A DNA stretch of 64,000 bases from Caballeronia peredens (GCA_001544595.2 FCOH02000006.1:124001-188000), one strand, 5' to 3'; shown: positions 50,101 to 59,717, numbered from the stretch's first letter. Notes: a model not told the origin generated them from the letters alone. Translations and numbers: made by a program.

Positions 50101-52604
50101 AGCCGGGCACGCAAAGGAACCGCGCGGCGCGCGGGCGGCGACGCGCGCGCTGGCCGTTCGCACTGGCGGCAGGGACGTCGTTGAGCATCGCCGTTTGCGC
50201 GGCATGGGCATCGCAGGCGCCCGGCGCATTGAACGCGATGAGCACGGCGAACGCGAATCGCGACGGCGCGCTCTATCTGGAAGTCGTGCTCAACGATGTC
50301 TCGACCGAACAGGTCGCGCAATTCTTCATGGTCGACGGCGCACTGTATGCGCGGCCCGAGGAACTGGCCGAAGTGGGCGTGCTTGCTGGGCACGCGAGGC
50401 CCGATCGCGAAGGCCGCGTTGCGCTTGCGACCATCGAGGGATTGTCGTATGTGTATCGCCCTGAAAAGCAGCGCGTCGATATTCAGTTATCCGATGCACA
50501 GCGCGTGCCGTCCGCATTGGGCGATGCTTCTTCGCGCCGTCCGACAACAGCAACCGCGACAGGCGCGCTCATCAACTATGAATTCACCGTGCAGCCGCAG
50601 GATCAGTCGCGCTATGCGCTCTACAGCGAAGAGCGTTTCTTTTATCCGGGCGGCACGTTCAGCAACACGGGCACCGCGTATCGATATGGAGAGCGCATGG
50701 GCTACACGCGGCTCGACACGTCATGGCGTCGTTCCAATCCCGACACGATGATCACGACGCGCATCGGCGACACGATCAGCTCGTCGCTCTCATGGACGCG
50801 CGCGGTGCGGCTGGGCGGCGTGCAGGTATCGCGCGACTTCACGCTGCGGCCCGATCTCATCACGTATCCCGTGCCCGCGCTGAACGGCTCGGCCGCCGTG
50901 CCCACGGCCGTCGATCTGTATGTCAACAACGTGCGCCAGTACAGCGGCAATGCGCCTTCCGGTCCGTTCGTCATCAACGCGGTTCCGGCCGTCACAGGCG
51001 CGGGCGAAGCGACCATCGTCACGCGCGATGCGCTCGGCCGCAACGTGATGACGACCGTGCCGCTCTATATCGATGCGCGTCTGCTCGCCCCCGGCCTCAC
51101 CGACTTCTCGATGGAAGCGGGCTTCGTGCGTCGTTCCTACGGGCTCGATTCGCTCGACTATGCCGGCGATCCGTCGATCTCGATGTCGCTCAGGCGCGGA
51201 CTGGTCGATTCATTCACCGTGGAAGCGCATCTGGAAGCCACGCGCGGCATGCTGAACGCGGGTGTCGGCGGACTGTTGCGGGCGGGCGCGCTCGGCGTCG
51301 TGAATCTGTCGGCGGCGGCGAGCAACGGAACCAGCGCCGTGCGGCCCGCGAGCTATGCATATGGTTATGGCTTCGGCTACGGTTACGCTGCGAATGCGGC
51401 GTCGGCGAACGGGGCTGTCGTCACGCCCGCGCAGACCGTGTCGGGAATGGGTGCGCAGTTCACCGCTGGCTGGCAATATCGCGCGCCGCTCGTGTCCGTG
51501 GATCTGCAGTTACAGCGTGCGACGTCGCGCTATGGCGATCTCGCGTCGAACGAAGGCACGCCCGTGCCGCGTTCGACCGATCGCGCGACCCTCGCGATGC
51601 CTTTGCGCGCCCTCGCGATGCAGGGCGCGGTGAGCGTGACCTATGTCGGCATCGACGATGCGTATTCGGGCCGCTCGCGTATCGGCTCGCTCGCGTATTC
51701 GTCGTCGATCGGTGGCAGCGTCGCGTTTTCCGCGAGCGTCTACCGCGACTTCGGCGCGACGAAGAACACGGGCCTGTTCATCGCACTCAGCATGCCGATC
51801 GGCAACACGATGAATGCGAGCGTGAGCGGCGGCTTCGATCAGCATTCACCGATGAGCGGAGCCTCACTCTCGCGCACGCCGGACTACGACGGCGGCTTCG
51901 GCTGGCAAGTACAGGGCGCGTATCAGGGCGGCAACGATCTCGGTCTCGCGCAAGGCACATATCGAGGACGCTACGGCGATCTGATCGGCTCGGTGTATCA
52001 GAATCGCGGACGCACGTCGACAGAACTCGACGGCTCCGGCTCGATCGTGTTCATGGCCGGTGATGTGCTCGCGGGCAGACGTATCGACGAAGCGTTCGCC
52101 GTGGTCGATACGAACGGCGTCGCGAACGTGCCCGTGTTGCACGAGAACCGCGTCGTCGGCAAGACCAACGGTTCGGGCCATTTGCTGATTCCCAATCTGC
52201 TTCCCTACGATTCGAACCATCTCGCGATCGATCCGCTCGGCTTGCCGGCGGCCACATCGATCAGCGCGACGAATCTCAACGTCGCGCCGCAGGCGCGTGC
52301 GGGCGTGCTCGCGCGCTTCTCCATCGAAAACTTCAGCGGGGCGCAACTGAAACTCGTCGATGAGCGCGGCAAGCCCTTGCAGCTGGGTGCGCGCGCGACG
52401 GTGCGTGAGACCGGCAAGCAATACATGGTGGGCTATGACGGCCTGACCTTCATCGACGATCTCAAGCCGCACAATCATCTGCTCGCGCAATGGAATGCAT
52501 CCAAAGGAAGCGGCGCGTGCGAACTCGACGTGTCCTTCTCGCCCTCGTCCACTCATGCGCTTGATACGCTCGGCCCGTTCGTCTGCAAAGAGGTATTGCA
52601 ATAA
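50097..52604 (+). CDS. Outer-membrane usher (FimD/CsuD-like)
   Basis: 835 residues starting with GTG. After a basic leader and signal segment (WPFALAAGTSLSIAVCAAWAS) come the N-terminal usher domain (LYLEVVLNDVSTEQVAQFF), the large barrel with plug (YVNNVRQYSGNAPSGPFVINAVPAVTGAGEATIV), and C-terminal domains ending with a Cys pair (GACELDVSFS...FVCKEVLQ). It forms the pore through which chaperone-bound pilins are secreted and assembled. The start of the tip gene overlaps the usher stop by one base. The length is close to that of CsuD-type ushers. Confidence 0.92.
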   Translation: MKPGTQRNRAARGRRRARWPFALAAGTSLSIAVCAAWASQAPGALNAMSTANANRDGALYLEVVLNDVSTEQVAQFFMVDGALYARPEELAEVGVLAGHARPDREGRVALATIEGLSYVYRPEKQRVDIQLSDAQRVPSALGDASSRRPTTATATGALINYEFTVQPQDQSRYALYSEERFFYPGGTFSNTGTAYRYGERMGYTRLDTSWRRSNPDTMITTRIGDTISSSLSWTRAVRLGGVQVSRDFTLRPDLITYPVPALNGSAAVPTAVDLYVNNVRQYSGNAPSGPFVINAVPAVTGAGEATIVTRDALGRNVMTTVPLYIDARLLAPGLTDFSMEAGFVRRSYGLDSLDYAGDPSISMSLRRGLVDSFTVEAHLEATRGMLNAGVGGLLRAGALGVVNLSAAASNGTSAVRPASYAYGYGFGYGYAANAASANGAVVTPAQTVSGMGAQFTAGWQYRAPLVSVDLQLQRATSRYGDLASNEGTPVPRSTDRATLAMPLRALAMQGAVSVTYVGIDDAYSGRSRIGSLAYSSSIGGSVAFSASVYRDFGATKNTGLFIALSMPIGNTMNASVSGGFDQHSPMSGASLSRTPDYDGGFGWQVQGAYQGGNDLGLAQGTYRGRYGDLIGSVYQNRGRTSTELDGSGSIVFMAGDVLAGRRIDEAFAVVDTNGVANVPVLHENRVVGKTNGSGHLLIPNLLPYDSNHLAIDPLGLPAATSISATNLNVAPQARAGVLARFSIENFSGAQLKLVDERGKPLQLGARATVRETGKQYMVGYDGLTFIDDLKPHNHLLAQWNASKGSGACELDVSFSPSSTHALDTLGPFVCKEVLQ

Positions 52605-53572
52605 TGATGAAACGCTTTCGTGCGGTGATTTTCCTGGTCGCGTTTTTGATGTGCGGGCTTGCATCGCAAAGCGCGCATGCACAACTCTGCGTCGCCAGTT
52701 CGACGGGTCTGAACTTCGGCTCTTTTAGCCCCGTTACTTCGACGCCGACCGCCGTGGGCACGATTGCCATCACCTGCACAGCGCTGCTCGCCAAGCTGCG
52801 CGTGTGCGTGAGCATCGGGCCGGGCGTCGGGCAGACGAGTTATGCGCCGCGCAACATGACGAGCGGTGCGAACACGCTTCAATACAACATCTATACCGAT
52901 TCGGCAGGCACGAACGTCGTGGGCAGTACGCTCGGGTCTTCGGGTTATGCGGCGGCCGCTTTCGATCTACCGGTTTCCTTAGGCTCGGTGAACACGACGA
53001 TAACCTTGTACGGCAAGATCATGCCCTCGCAGACAACGCCCGTCGCGGGCGCCTATAGCGCGTCATTCGGCAGCACGGCGGTCATCGGCTATCAGACGCT
53101 CGGCACCACCGGCACGTTTCTCGATTGCCTCGCGCTCCCGCTGCTTTCGCCCGCGTTCGCATTTCCGGTGACGGCGAGCGTCGTGAACGATTGCACGATT
53201 TCGGCGGCGAACATCAGCTTCGGCTCGGCAGGCTTGCTCAAATCGACATTGAAGGTGGCGGGCGGCGTGACCGTCGCGTGCACCAACGCCGGTGCGTATT
53301 CGATCGCGTTATCGTCGGGCAACGGCGTCAATGCGACAGCCGCTACGCGCTATATGACGCGATCGAGCGGCGGTGAAACCGTTGCATACGGGCTTTACAC
53401 GACCTCTTCGTATGGCGTGCCCTGGGGCGATGGCAGCGCGGGATCGGCGACCGTCAGCGGAACGGGAACCGGCGCTTCGCAGACGACACCGGTCTATGCA
53501 CGTGTGCTGCCGCAAGCGACGCCGTCGCCGGGCAATTACAGCGACACGATCATCGCGACCGTGAGCTTTTGA
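52604..53572 (+). CDS. Tip SCPU protein with two spore-coat-U domains (CsuE-like)
   Basis: 322 residues, ATG overlapping the usher TAA by one base (a second ATG follows directly). Signal peptide (VIFLVAFLMCGLASQSAHA). Two SCPU domains follow: about 27-170 (LCVASSTGLNFGSF, with Cys pair) and about 185-322 (DCTISAANISFGSAG, ending NYSDTIIATVSF). A two-domain SCPU protein last in the operon matches the tip adhesin CsuE. It is not frameshifted, unlike the first pilin. Confidence 0.88.
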   Translation: MMKRFRAVIFLVAFLMCGLASQSAHAQLCVASSTGLNFGSFSPVTSTPTAVGTIAITCTALLAKLRVCVSIGPGVGQTSYAPRNMTSGANTLQYNIYTDSAGTNVVGSTLGSSGYAAAAFDLPVSLGSVNTTITLYGKIMPSQTTPVAGAYSASFGSTAVIGYQTLGTTGTFLDCLALPLLSPAFAFPVTASVVNDCTISAANISFGSAGLLKSTLKVAGGVTVACTNAGAYSIALSSGNGVNATAATRYMTRSSGGETVAYGLYTTSSYGVPWGDGSAGSATVSGTGTGASQTTPVYARVLPQATPSPGNYSDTIIATVSF

Positions 53573-53638
53573 GGCAAGCCGCAAGCGGTCATGCATGCGG
53601 CTATCATTGATGCTCTCGCTTAGCCGATCGATCGCCTC

Positions 53639-54163
53639 ATGCCGAACACTGCCGCATTCTCGCTGCGCCGTCTCACCTCCGAAGACGCGGATTGTTTTCG
53701 CGACGTCCGTCTCGAAGGCTTGCAGCGCTATCCCGCTTCCTTCGGCGCGTCCTATGACGATGAATGTGATCGGCCGCTCGAATGGTTTCGCGCGCGCATT
53801 CTAGAACACGCGATCTTCGGCGGCTTTACACGGGACGGAATGCTGTCAGGCGTTGCCGGTCTTCTGGTTCCGCCGGGCGCGAAGATGAAACACAAGGGCA
53901 TTCTCTGGGGCATGTATGTGCGCCCCTCCGCGCGAGGCAGGGGCCTGGCCGCCGCGCTCCTCGATTGCGTGCTGGATCACGCGCGCGGCGTGGTCGATGA
54001 AATCAAGCTGGAAGTCGCGCCGGACAATGCAGCGGCGATCAGGCTATATGGCGCGGCAGGATTCGTCGAATTCGCACGCGAACCCCGCGCGCTCAAGATC
54101 GGCGGAACGTATCACGATTCGGTGTCGATGACGCTTAGGTTCGAACCGGCCGGCAGTGCTTAG
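53639..54163 (+). CDS. GNAT-family N-acetyltransferase
   Basis: 174 residues with a complete GNAT fold: N-terminal FSLRRLTSEDADCFRDVRLEGLQ, the acetyl-CoA loop VRPSARGRGLAAALLD (RxxGxG) and the C-terminal helix AAIRLYGAAGFVEFARE. It moves an acetyl group to an amine; substrate unknown. The start is 66 bp after the tip adhesin gene and looks independent. It converges on the hypothetical gene below with a 4-bp overlap of stop codons. Confidence 0.87.
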   Translation: MPNTAAFSLRRLTSEDADCFRDVRLEGLQRYPASFGASYDDECDRPLEWFRARILEHAIFGGFTRDGMLSGVAGLLVPPGAKMKHKGILWGMYVRPSARGRGLAAALLDCVLDHARGVVDEIKLEVAPDNAAAIRLYGAAGFVEFAREPRALKIGGTYHDSVSMTLRFEPAGSA

Positions 54164-54429
54164 CGCTTGTCCGAGGGCACGCGAAAGACAAGATCGAATT
54201 CGTCGGTGACTTCCTCGATGCAACCGATGCTCATGAGAAACTTGTCGGCCCTGATCATTTCGATCATGCCGTCGGCGAGAATCAGCCTGTACACCTCGCC
54301 GAGTTCGTTCTTGATACCCACGCGCATAGGGGTGAGAGGCTTTTTCGCGCACGCATGCTTCGACACGAACGCCATGATCTGCGGATCGAGCTCCGCTCTC
54401 GCCGTGCCTCTGATCAGTTTGCTGCGCAT
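54160..54429 (-). CDS. Conserved hypothetical protein, 89 residues
   Basis: I do not recognise a named family. The ATG chosen follows GGAAGG, a good site; an ATG 7 codons upstream (54450) is the alternative. The sequence has RGTARAELDPQIMAFVSKHACAKK, then beta-like GEVYRLILADGMIEMIRADKF and a C-terminal EFDLVFRVPSDKR. It is compact and soluble, with two Cys (near 26 and 69), no signal and no membrane span. It converges with the GNAT gene. Confidence 0.6.
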   Translation of the reverse strand: MRSKLIRGTARAELDPQIMAFVSKHACAKKPLTPMRVGIKNELGEVYRLILADGMIEMIRADKFLMSIGCIEEVTDEFDLVFRVPSDKR

Positions 54430-54450
54430 GTTGCCTTCCGGGTGTCGCAT

Positions 54451-54836
54451 TTAAATTCCGCTCGAGAATTTCCGTAGTCCGACATCGGATCCAGCGATTA
54501 AGCCATGATCAAAATATCAATGTCGATTTACGCGCAGCAAACGAAAACGCTTTTAACTTCGTATGATCCTTCCATATGCGGTTTAATCGCGCACGCATTG
54601 TGGTTCAACGCTTCGCCGCTCGATTGCGTTGACCTTTATTGCGGTTGCGAATCGGCCGCTTAACGTTTGCGAGGACTTGCTTCCTTTAATTTTTTTGCCG
54701 CGGCCGTCCTCACTATCTCGGAACAGCGGCTCCAGGTGCTCATCGGATTCTCAAAGACGAGCCTTAGCGAACGCGTCCCGAGGAACGCGTTGACTTATTG
54801 GGAATTGCTAAGAAAATCGCTAAGGATTTTTATGCA
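54451..54836. other. AT-rich intergenic region without a clear gene
   Basis: These 386 bases are AT-richer than their neighbours. They hold short direct repeats (GCTAAGAAAATC then GCTAAGGATTTT near 54807-54830) and two AACGCGT copies near 54775-54790. A plus-strand frame of about 110 codons from 54667 runs into the antisense of the phosphoesterase gene and is not convincing. I see no RNA gene or mobile element. It probably carries promoters for the hypothetical gene and perhaps a small RNA. Confidence 0.4.
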
Positions 54837-56318
54837 TCAGGATGACGGAAATCCTAGCGCATTAGCTTTGCTGCGTAGATCGGTAAAGCGTCCGCCGGGC
54901 GTCGGGGTTTGCGATGCGCCCTCGGCCGCTTTAGCGGCCTGCGAATTGTCGACCGAACCGAGGCCCGAGCCGCTGGAACCCACGATTGAACACGCCTGAC
55001 CGAACGGGCCTTGCGGCACGATCAACGCAGGCGAGTCGGTGCGCGGGGCGTCGCTCAGGTTCAGCGCATAAGCCATGTTGAACGTGGTCGGATCGCTTGC
55101 ACGCACGCCGAGCGGATCGAGCCCGAAACGCCACGCGAGCAGTTGATGAATCGAGCTGGGATCGAATGGATAGCGCGCCACGTTGCCCGCGCGCACGCGC
55201 GGCCCGAGCAACATGCACGGCACACGAAAACCCAGGCGTCCGTCATTGCCCATTTTCTGCTCGGCGGCCGACAACGATTTGACCGGCGGCGCGACATGCT
55301 CGACGAAGCCGCCCCACTCGTCATACACGATGATCATGAGTGTCGTGCTCCAGTTCGGGCTCGCGCGCAATACTTCGTAAATCTGCCCGAGCAACGCCTG
55401 GCCATTGCGTACGTCCGCGTGCGGATGATCGTCGTTCGACGTGCCGTTCACTTCGCCGCCGAAGCTCGGCTCGACCATGCAGAACGACGGCAGATTGCCC
55501 GCTGCGGCATCGGAGAGAAATTCGGAGAAGAGTTTCGAGCGGCCGACATAGCGCGTGCCGTACAGCGCGGTAAATGGCACATCGTGAAAGTAGTACTTCG
55601 ACGAAACGTTCTTCGCGTCGAGGCGATCCCAGATGGTTGAAAGCGACGATGTATCGACCGTGTCGTTCAAACGATCCGTCTCGCCGCTATGCAGATAGAC
55701 GCGATTCGGAAACGTGTCGGCGAGAATGCCGCTCATGTAGTAATCGCAGACCGTGTATTGCGCGGCCGCCTGCCGGTAGAAGTCGAGATCGCTGCCCGTG
55801 AAATAGCCGATCGGCAGCAGGTCGCCGCGCGTCTCGTTGGTGTCGCCCGTGAGCAGGAAGCCGTTCATCGCGCCATTGGCAAGATGCGTGCGGCCCGCGC
55901 TATACATGTGATTCGGGTCGGCAAACTGACAACCCTGAAAGCCGTATGCCGGGTTCGCCGAAAGCGAGAACGTCGCCTGCGGCGTGCCGAATGCATCCGT
56001 GAGTTGTCTGCCCGCCTGTGTTCCTTCCGCGCCCGGCACCCAGCCGAGCAGATGATCGAAGGAGCGGTTCTCCATCGTGACGAGCACGATGTGATCGATG
56101 CCCGACGTCGCGGGTGCGGGCAGCGCTGGCCGCGGAAGATTCGCGCGATCGGGAGGAATGACCCCGATGGGACTCGTCGGCGTGACGGTGCCGGAATTGT
56201 CGTCGCTGCCACCGCCGCCGCAAGCGGACAGCATGGCGGATCCGGCGAGTGCCGCGAGCAGCCGGCGGCGCACCGCGTCGGGTTCATTGGACGTGGGTCT
56301 GGACGGCTTGTCGGCCAT
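54837..56318 (-). CDS. Tat-exported phospholipase C / acid phosphatase-type lipoprotein (AcpA-like)
   Basis: 493 residues from MADKPSRPTSNE; a longer frame upstream is Ser/Pro-rich and lacks a ribosome site. The N-terminus has a Tat-like RRRLLAALAG and a lipobox LSAC, then a Gly/Ser run. The phosphoesterase blocks are HIVLVTMENRSFDHLLGWVPG and IVYDEWGGFVEHVAPP, as in phospholipase C and AcpA. It would cut phosphodiesters or phosphomonoesters outside the inner membrane. The phospholipase C tail domains are absent, which favours AcpA-like phosphatase activity. It stands alone. Confidence 0.88.
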   Translation of the reverse strand: MADKPSRPTSNEPDAVRRRLLAALAGSAMLSACGGGGSDDNSGTVTPTSPIGVIPPDRANLPRPALPAPATSGIDHIVLVTMENRSFDHLLGWVPGAEGTQAGRQLTDAFGTPQATFSLSANPAYGFQGCQFADPNHMYSAGRTHLANGAMNGFLLTGDTNETRGDLLPIGYFTGSDLDFYRQAAAQYTVCDYYMSGILADTFPNRVYLHSGETDRLNDTVDTSSLSTIWDRLDAKNVSSKYYFHDVPFTALYGTRYVGRSKLFSEFLSDAAAGNLPSFCMVEPSFGGEVNGTSNDDHPHADVRNGQALLGQIYEVLRASPNWSTTLMIIVYDEWGGFVEHVAPPVKSLSAAEQKMGNDGRLGFRVPCMLLGPRVRAGNVARYPFDPSSIHQLLAWRFGLDPLGVRASDPTTFNMAYALNLSDAPRTDSPALIVPQGPFGQACSIVGSSGSGLGSVDNSQAAKAAEGASQTPTPGGRFTDLRSKANALGFPSS

Positions 56319-56459
56319 GACGGCGCTCCGTACGAGTGTAGTTATCGAAGGCCGTTCATGCTCATGCGGTTGCGCTTCGGAATTCGAAGGCGAACGGCTC
56401 GTGGGTGCCGGGGATGAGCACGTTGCGTTCCCGGCACCCTTCACTCATGCGATGAAGCG

Positions 56460-56831
56460 TTATGCTCGCGTGACGACAGAACTGCTCGCGCCATCCGCGA
56501 CGGGGGCTTCGAGCGCATACGCATCGACGCCTTCGACGCAGCCGAGATTCACGCGCCAGTCGTCCGGGTTCGTCCGCGTCTGGTGGAACGTGTAAATTCC
56601 ACAGCGCTTGCAGAAGAAATGTTTTGCGACGTGCGTGTTGAACTGATAACTCGCGAGTTCGCTTTCCCCGGAAAGGATGCGCAGCCTTGCGGCGGGAAAA
56701 GGAGGCGACATCACGGCACCGCGCCGCCGGCACAGACTGCAATTGCAGCGCACGGCGGGTTCGAGCGGCGTCTCGACTTCAAAGGTAATCGCGCCGCAAT
56801 GGCACGCTCCTTTCAGGATCGTTGGGGTCAT
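56460..56831 (-). CDS. GFA family (glutathione-dependent formaldehyde-activating-like) protein
   Basis: 123 residues with AAGGAGG before the ATG. Zinc-binding cysteines follow the GFA pattern: Cys10, Cys12 (GACHCGAITFE), Cys29, Cys31, Cys34 (CNCSLCRRRG) and Cys74, Cys77 (FFCKRCGIY). The family carries the Mss4-like fold; one member was once thought to add glutathione to formaldehyde, but most have no known reaction. It is 28 bp downstream of the tautomerase gene on the same strand and might share its transcript. Confidence 0.85.
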   Translation of the reverse strand: MTPTILKGACHCGAITFEVETPLEPAVRCNCSLCRRRGAVMSPPFPAARLRILSGESELASYQFNTHVAKHFFCKRCGIYTFHQTRTNPDDWRVNLGCVEGVDAYALEAPVADGASSSVVTRA

Positions 56832-56859
56832 CGTGTGTCTGCCTCCTTGGTGATTGTCG

Positions 56860-57252
56860 TCAGGCGGTGTCCTCCACGTACTGCGCGAGGCCGCGCCCAA
56901 ACGACCAGTCCTCACGGCGATTCGGCGCCAACACGATAAGCACGTCCTCGGGACGAAGCCCGGGCGATGCAGTCAGCTTCGCGGCCAGGGTCTTGTAGAA
57001 CGCCTTCTTGGTTGCGGTATCGCGCCAGTCGCTCGCGGTGATGTGGATGAATACGAGATCGTCGCTGCGCTCGACATCGAGATAATTCGAATCGTAAATG
57101 AAGTCGTCGCGGTCGAACTGCTGGATCAGCTGGAAGCGATCATCGGCGGGCACCTTGAACGCCTCTACGAGCGCTTCGTGCACGCCATTGGAAATGGCGC
57201 GGATATGTTCGCGCGGCTTGCCTTTGACGAGCGAGATTCTGACGAGCGGCAT
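56860..57252 (-). CDS. Tautomerase-family protein, longer form
   Basis: 130 residues with an AGGAG site before the ATG. It begins Met-Pro-Leu-Val-Arg-Ile, so Pro at position 2 becomes the catalytic N-terminus, and the body has VPADDRFQLIQQF and ASPGLRPEDVLIVLAPNRREDWSFG, the pattern of two-repeat tautomerases such as malonate-semialdehyde decarboxylase-like proteins. The frame is open for another 510 codons upstream, but that part is antisense-frame noise over the permease gene. The reaction is unknown. Confidence 0.88.
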   Translation of the reverse strand: MPLVRISLVKGKPREHIRAISNGVHEALVEAFKVPADDRFQLIQQFDRDDFIYDSNYLDVERSDDLVFIHITASDWRDTATKKAFYKTLAAKLTASPGLRPEDVLIVLAPNRREDWSFGRGLAQYVEDTA

Positions 57253-57386
57253 ATAAATTCTCCTGCGAAACCGGATTGAAGCGATAAGCCAATCGCTTGA
57301 TGAATCCGACTCTACGCCGCGCGCCCGATCATGAAAATTCAAAAGTTCAGGACCGATACTTCCAGAAAACCGAATCGTCGCAAAAC

Positions 57387-58553
57387 TCAACGCGTCCGCA
57401 ACGCTTCGACGATATTCATCCGCGAAGCGCGCATCGCCGGCAGAAATCCGCCGACGAATCCCATGATGACCGAGAACACGAGCGTCTTCACGATGACCGA
57501 AGGCGTGAGAATGAAGCGGAACGACAAGTCCGCGAAGGTCTGGAAATTGGTCGTGGAAAACGAGGCGAACTGCATGAGCGCGGCGCAGCCGAGCCCCGCG
57601 ATGCCGCCGACCAGCCCGAGCAACAACGCTTCGAGCAGGAATGCGCCGAGCACGTCGAAACGCTTGAAGCCGAGCGCGCGCAAGGTTCCGATCTCCGCGA
57701 CACGATTCGCCACCGACGCATACATCGTGATCATTGCGCCGATCATCGCCGCGATCGAAAAGATGATCGAGAACGTGAAGCCGAGAATGTTGATGAACGT
57801 CGAGAGCGCCTTCGACTGATCGCCGTAGAAGACCTGCTCGCGCTTCGCTTCGTCGGCGAGGCGCGGGTCCACGTCTATATCCGACCTGAAGCGTTCGAAC
57901 GCATCGCTGCGCGCGAGGCGCACGACCATCGATGAATAGCTCGTGCGCCGGAACGATTGCATAAGCTGATCGACATCGCCCCAGATTTCCGAATCGAAGC
58001 CGCTGCCACCCGCATCGAAATGGCCGACGACGGTCCAGTCGCGCTGCGCGAAACGTAGATGATCGCCGATGCGCGTGCCGCCGAAGCCTTTTGCAATGCT
58101 GCCGCCGACGATGATCTCTGACGACCCGTGCCTGAACATGCGCCCCGCCGTGAGCTTCACTTGCGGACGCAGTTGCACGCCCATCGGCGACACGCCCCGG
58201 ATCACGACATTGGCGGGCGTGTTCGTGCCGAGCTTGGTCAGTGATATCAGAACCACCGTTTCCTTCGATGCGAGCGGGCGGCCGTCGCTGTTCATCGCGA
58301 CCGACGGATGCATTTCCATGACATTCGCCTGACCGCGATCGATCCCGCTTTGTATCTCCGTTTCCGCGCCCTTGCGAATCACGACGACGTTGTCCGCTTC
58401 GCCCGTGGAGACGAGCGTCTTCTTGAGGCCTGCGTCGAGCATGAGCACGGTCGCGAACACGAACACGACGAGCGCGAGCCCGCCCGCGGTGAGCATCGTC
58501 GTCAGGCGGCGTGCCCAGAGATTGCGTGCGACGTAGGAAACGGGAATCGCCAT
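57387..58553 (-). CDS. ABC transporter permease, FtsX/MacB-type (second)
   Basis: 388 residues. One N-terminal span (MLTAGGLALVVFVFATVLML), a large periplasmic MacB-PCD-like domain (about 45-260), then three C-terminal spans with the FtsX block (AMIGAMITMYASVANRVAEIGTLRALGFKRFDVLGAFLLEA). The conserved EIGTLRALGF motif contacts the ATPase. It is 9 bp after the other permease gene on the same strand. The two permeases would form a heterodimer with one ATPase, plus the membrane fusion protein, as an export or lipid-handling system. No outer-membrane partner is in the window. Confidence 0.88.
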   Translation of the reverse strand: MAIPVSYVARNLWARRLTTMLTAGGLALVVFVFATVLMLDAGLKKTLVSTGEADNVVVIRKGAETEIQSGIDRGQANVMEMHPSVAMNSDGRPLASKETVVLISLTKLGTNTPANVVIRGVSPMGVQLRPQVKLTAGRMFRHGSSEIIVGGSIAKGFGGTRIGDHLRFAQRDWTVVGHFDAGGSGFDSEIWGDVDQLMQSFRRTSYSSMVVRLARSDAFERFRSDIDVDPRLADEAKREQVFYGDQSKALSTFINILGFTFSIIFSIAAMIGAMITMYASVANRVAEIGTLRALGFKRFDVLGAFLLEALLLGLVGGIAGLGCAALMQFASFSTTNFQTFADLSFRFILTPSVIVKTLVFSVIMGFVGGFLPAMRASRMNIVEALRTR

Positions 58554-58562
58554 CGTCGCGCC

Positions 58563-59717
58563 TCAGCCGATAGCCCGCAGGCCTTCGACGATGCGCACGC
58601 GGCTCGCCTGCACCGCCGGCACGATCGCCGCCGCCAGCGCGACGACGAATGCGCATGCGCCCTGCAGCAGCATCGTCTCGTGCGACACCATGAAGACCGG
58701 GAACACGCCGCCCGTTGCGTGCTTGAAGACTTCGGCGACGGGCGGCGTCGCGAGAATGCCGATGCCGCCGCCGATCGCGCATATCGCCATCGATTCGCCG
58801 AACACGAGCACCGAAAGAAACGCCGGTCCGAAACCGAGCGCCTTCAACGTCGCGTATTCGGTGATGCGTTCGCGCGCGCTCATCGCCATGGCGTTGGCCA
58901 TCACCGCCATGATGATAAGGATGACTACATAAGACACGACGCGTATCGCCGCGATGATCTGGTTCGACATCGCGACAAAGCCGAGCTGAAACGCCTGCTC
59001 CGTTTCCGTCAGCGTTTCGGCGAGCGAGTTCTTGAAGACATTGTCGATGTTGCGCGACACGGTGGCCGCGTCGTCCGGGTCCTTGATGCCGACCACATAC
59101 ACGCCGACCTGATCGACCTGACGCTTGGTCGTCTTGCGGATCGTCTCGTTCAGATACTCCCAGTGAAAGATGAGTTGCCGCGTGATGGTCGATTCGTCGC
59201 GTCCGTCCATGATGCCGCGCACGACGAAGTCGAACGTGCCGGGATAGATCGTGCCTTTGAGCGGAATCACGTCGCCGACCTTGAAGCCGAACTGATCCGC
59301 GAGTTGCCGTCCGATCAGACAGCCCTTGCGATCGCGTTGATAATCCGCACGCGCCTGCTCGGATACGATGAACTCGGGATAGAGATCGAGATAGTTGTCG
59401 GATACGGCGAACTGCGCGAAGAAATTCTTCGGGTCTCGATAGATGCCGCCGAACCAGTTCGAGCGCGCGACGAGCGTCACGCCGTCGACGCCGCGTATGC
59501 GGTTTTCATAGGCGAGCGGCAAGGGAAATACGAGTGAAATCGCGTTGCGTGTGACGAGCCGCGCATTCGATGCCGCCGACGCGCCCGCGTACCACGCATC
59601 GACGACCGTATGCAGCAGGCCGTATGCGAGCACGGCGATGGTCAGGCCCAGCACCGTCAGCGCGGTGCGCAGCTTGTGACGCAACGCGTTGCGCAGGATC
59701 AGCTTGAGCAGAAACAT
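58563..59717 (-). CDS. ABC transporter permease, FtsX/MacB-type (first)
   Basis: 384 residues of the same layout as its neighbour: N-terminal span (LRTALTVLGLTIAVLAYGLLHTVVDAW), periplasmic domain, three C-terminal spans (ITEYATLKALGFGPAFLSVLVFGES). ATLKALGF is the ATPase-coupling motif. The two permeases are related but differ in sequence, so they are probably an old duplication. It lies 6 bp after the ATPase gene. Confidence 0.88.
   Translation of the reverse strand: MFLLKLILRNALRHKLRTALTVLGLTIAVLAYGLLHTVVDAWYAGASAASNARLVTRNAISLVFPLPLAYENRIRGVDGVTLVARSNWFGGIYRDPKNFFAQFAVSDNYLDLYPEFIVSEQARADYQRDRKGCLIGRQLADQFGFKVGDVIPLKGTIYPGTFDFVVRGIMDGRDESTITRQLIFHWEYLNETIRKTTKRQVDQVGVYVVGIKDPDDAATVSRNIDNVFKNSLAETLTETEQAFQLGFVAMSNQIIAAIRVVSYVVILIIMAVMANAMAMSARERITEYATLKALGFGPAFLSVLVFGESMAICAIGGGIGILATPPVAEVFKHATGGVFPVFMVSHETMLLQGACAFVVALAAAIVPAVQASRVRIVEGLRAIG

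Noticed and set aside
54667..54999. Plus-strand frame of 110 codons in the AT-rich gap
   Set aside because: Second half is antisense to the AcpA-like gene; no ribosome site and no family pattern.
57253..58782. N-terminal extension of the tautomerase frame to 640 codons
   Set aside because: The part above the ATG is out-of-frame noise over the permease gene, with many Arg and no domain; a good ribosome site marks the real start.
58308..59537. Plus-strand frame of 409 codons over the permease genes
   Set aside because: His/Asp/Arg-rich shadow; both permeases on the minus strand have full FtsX motifs.
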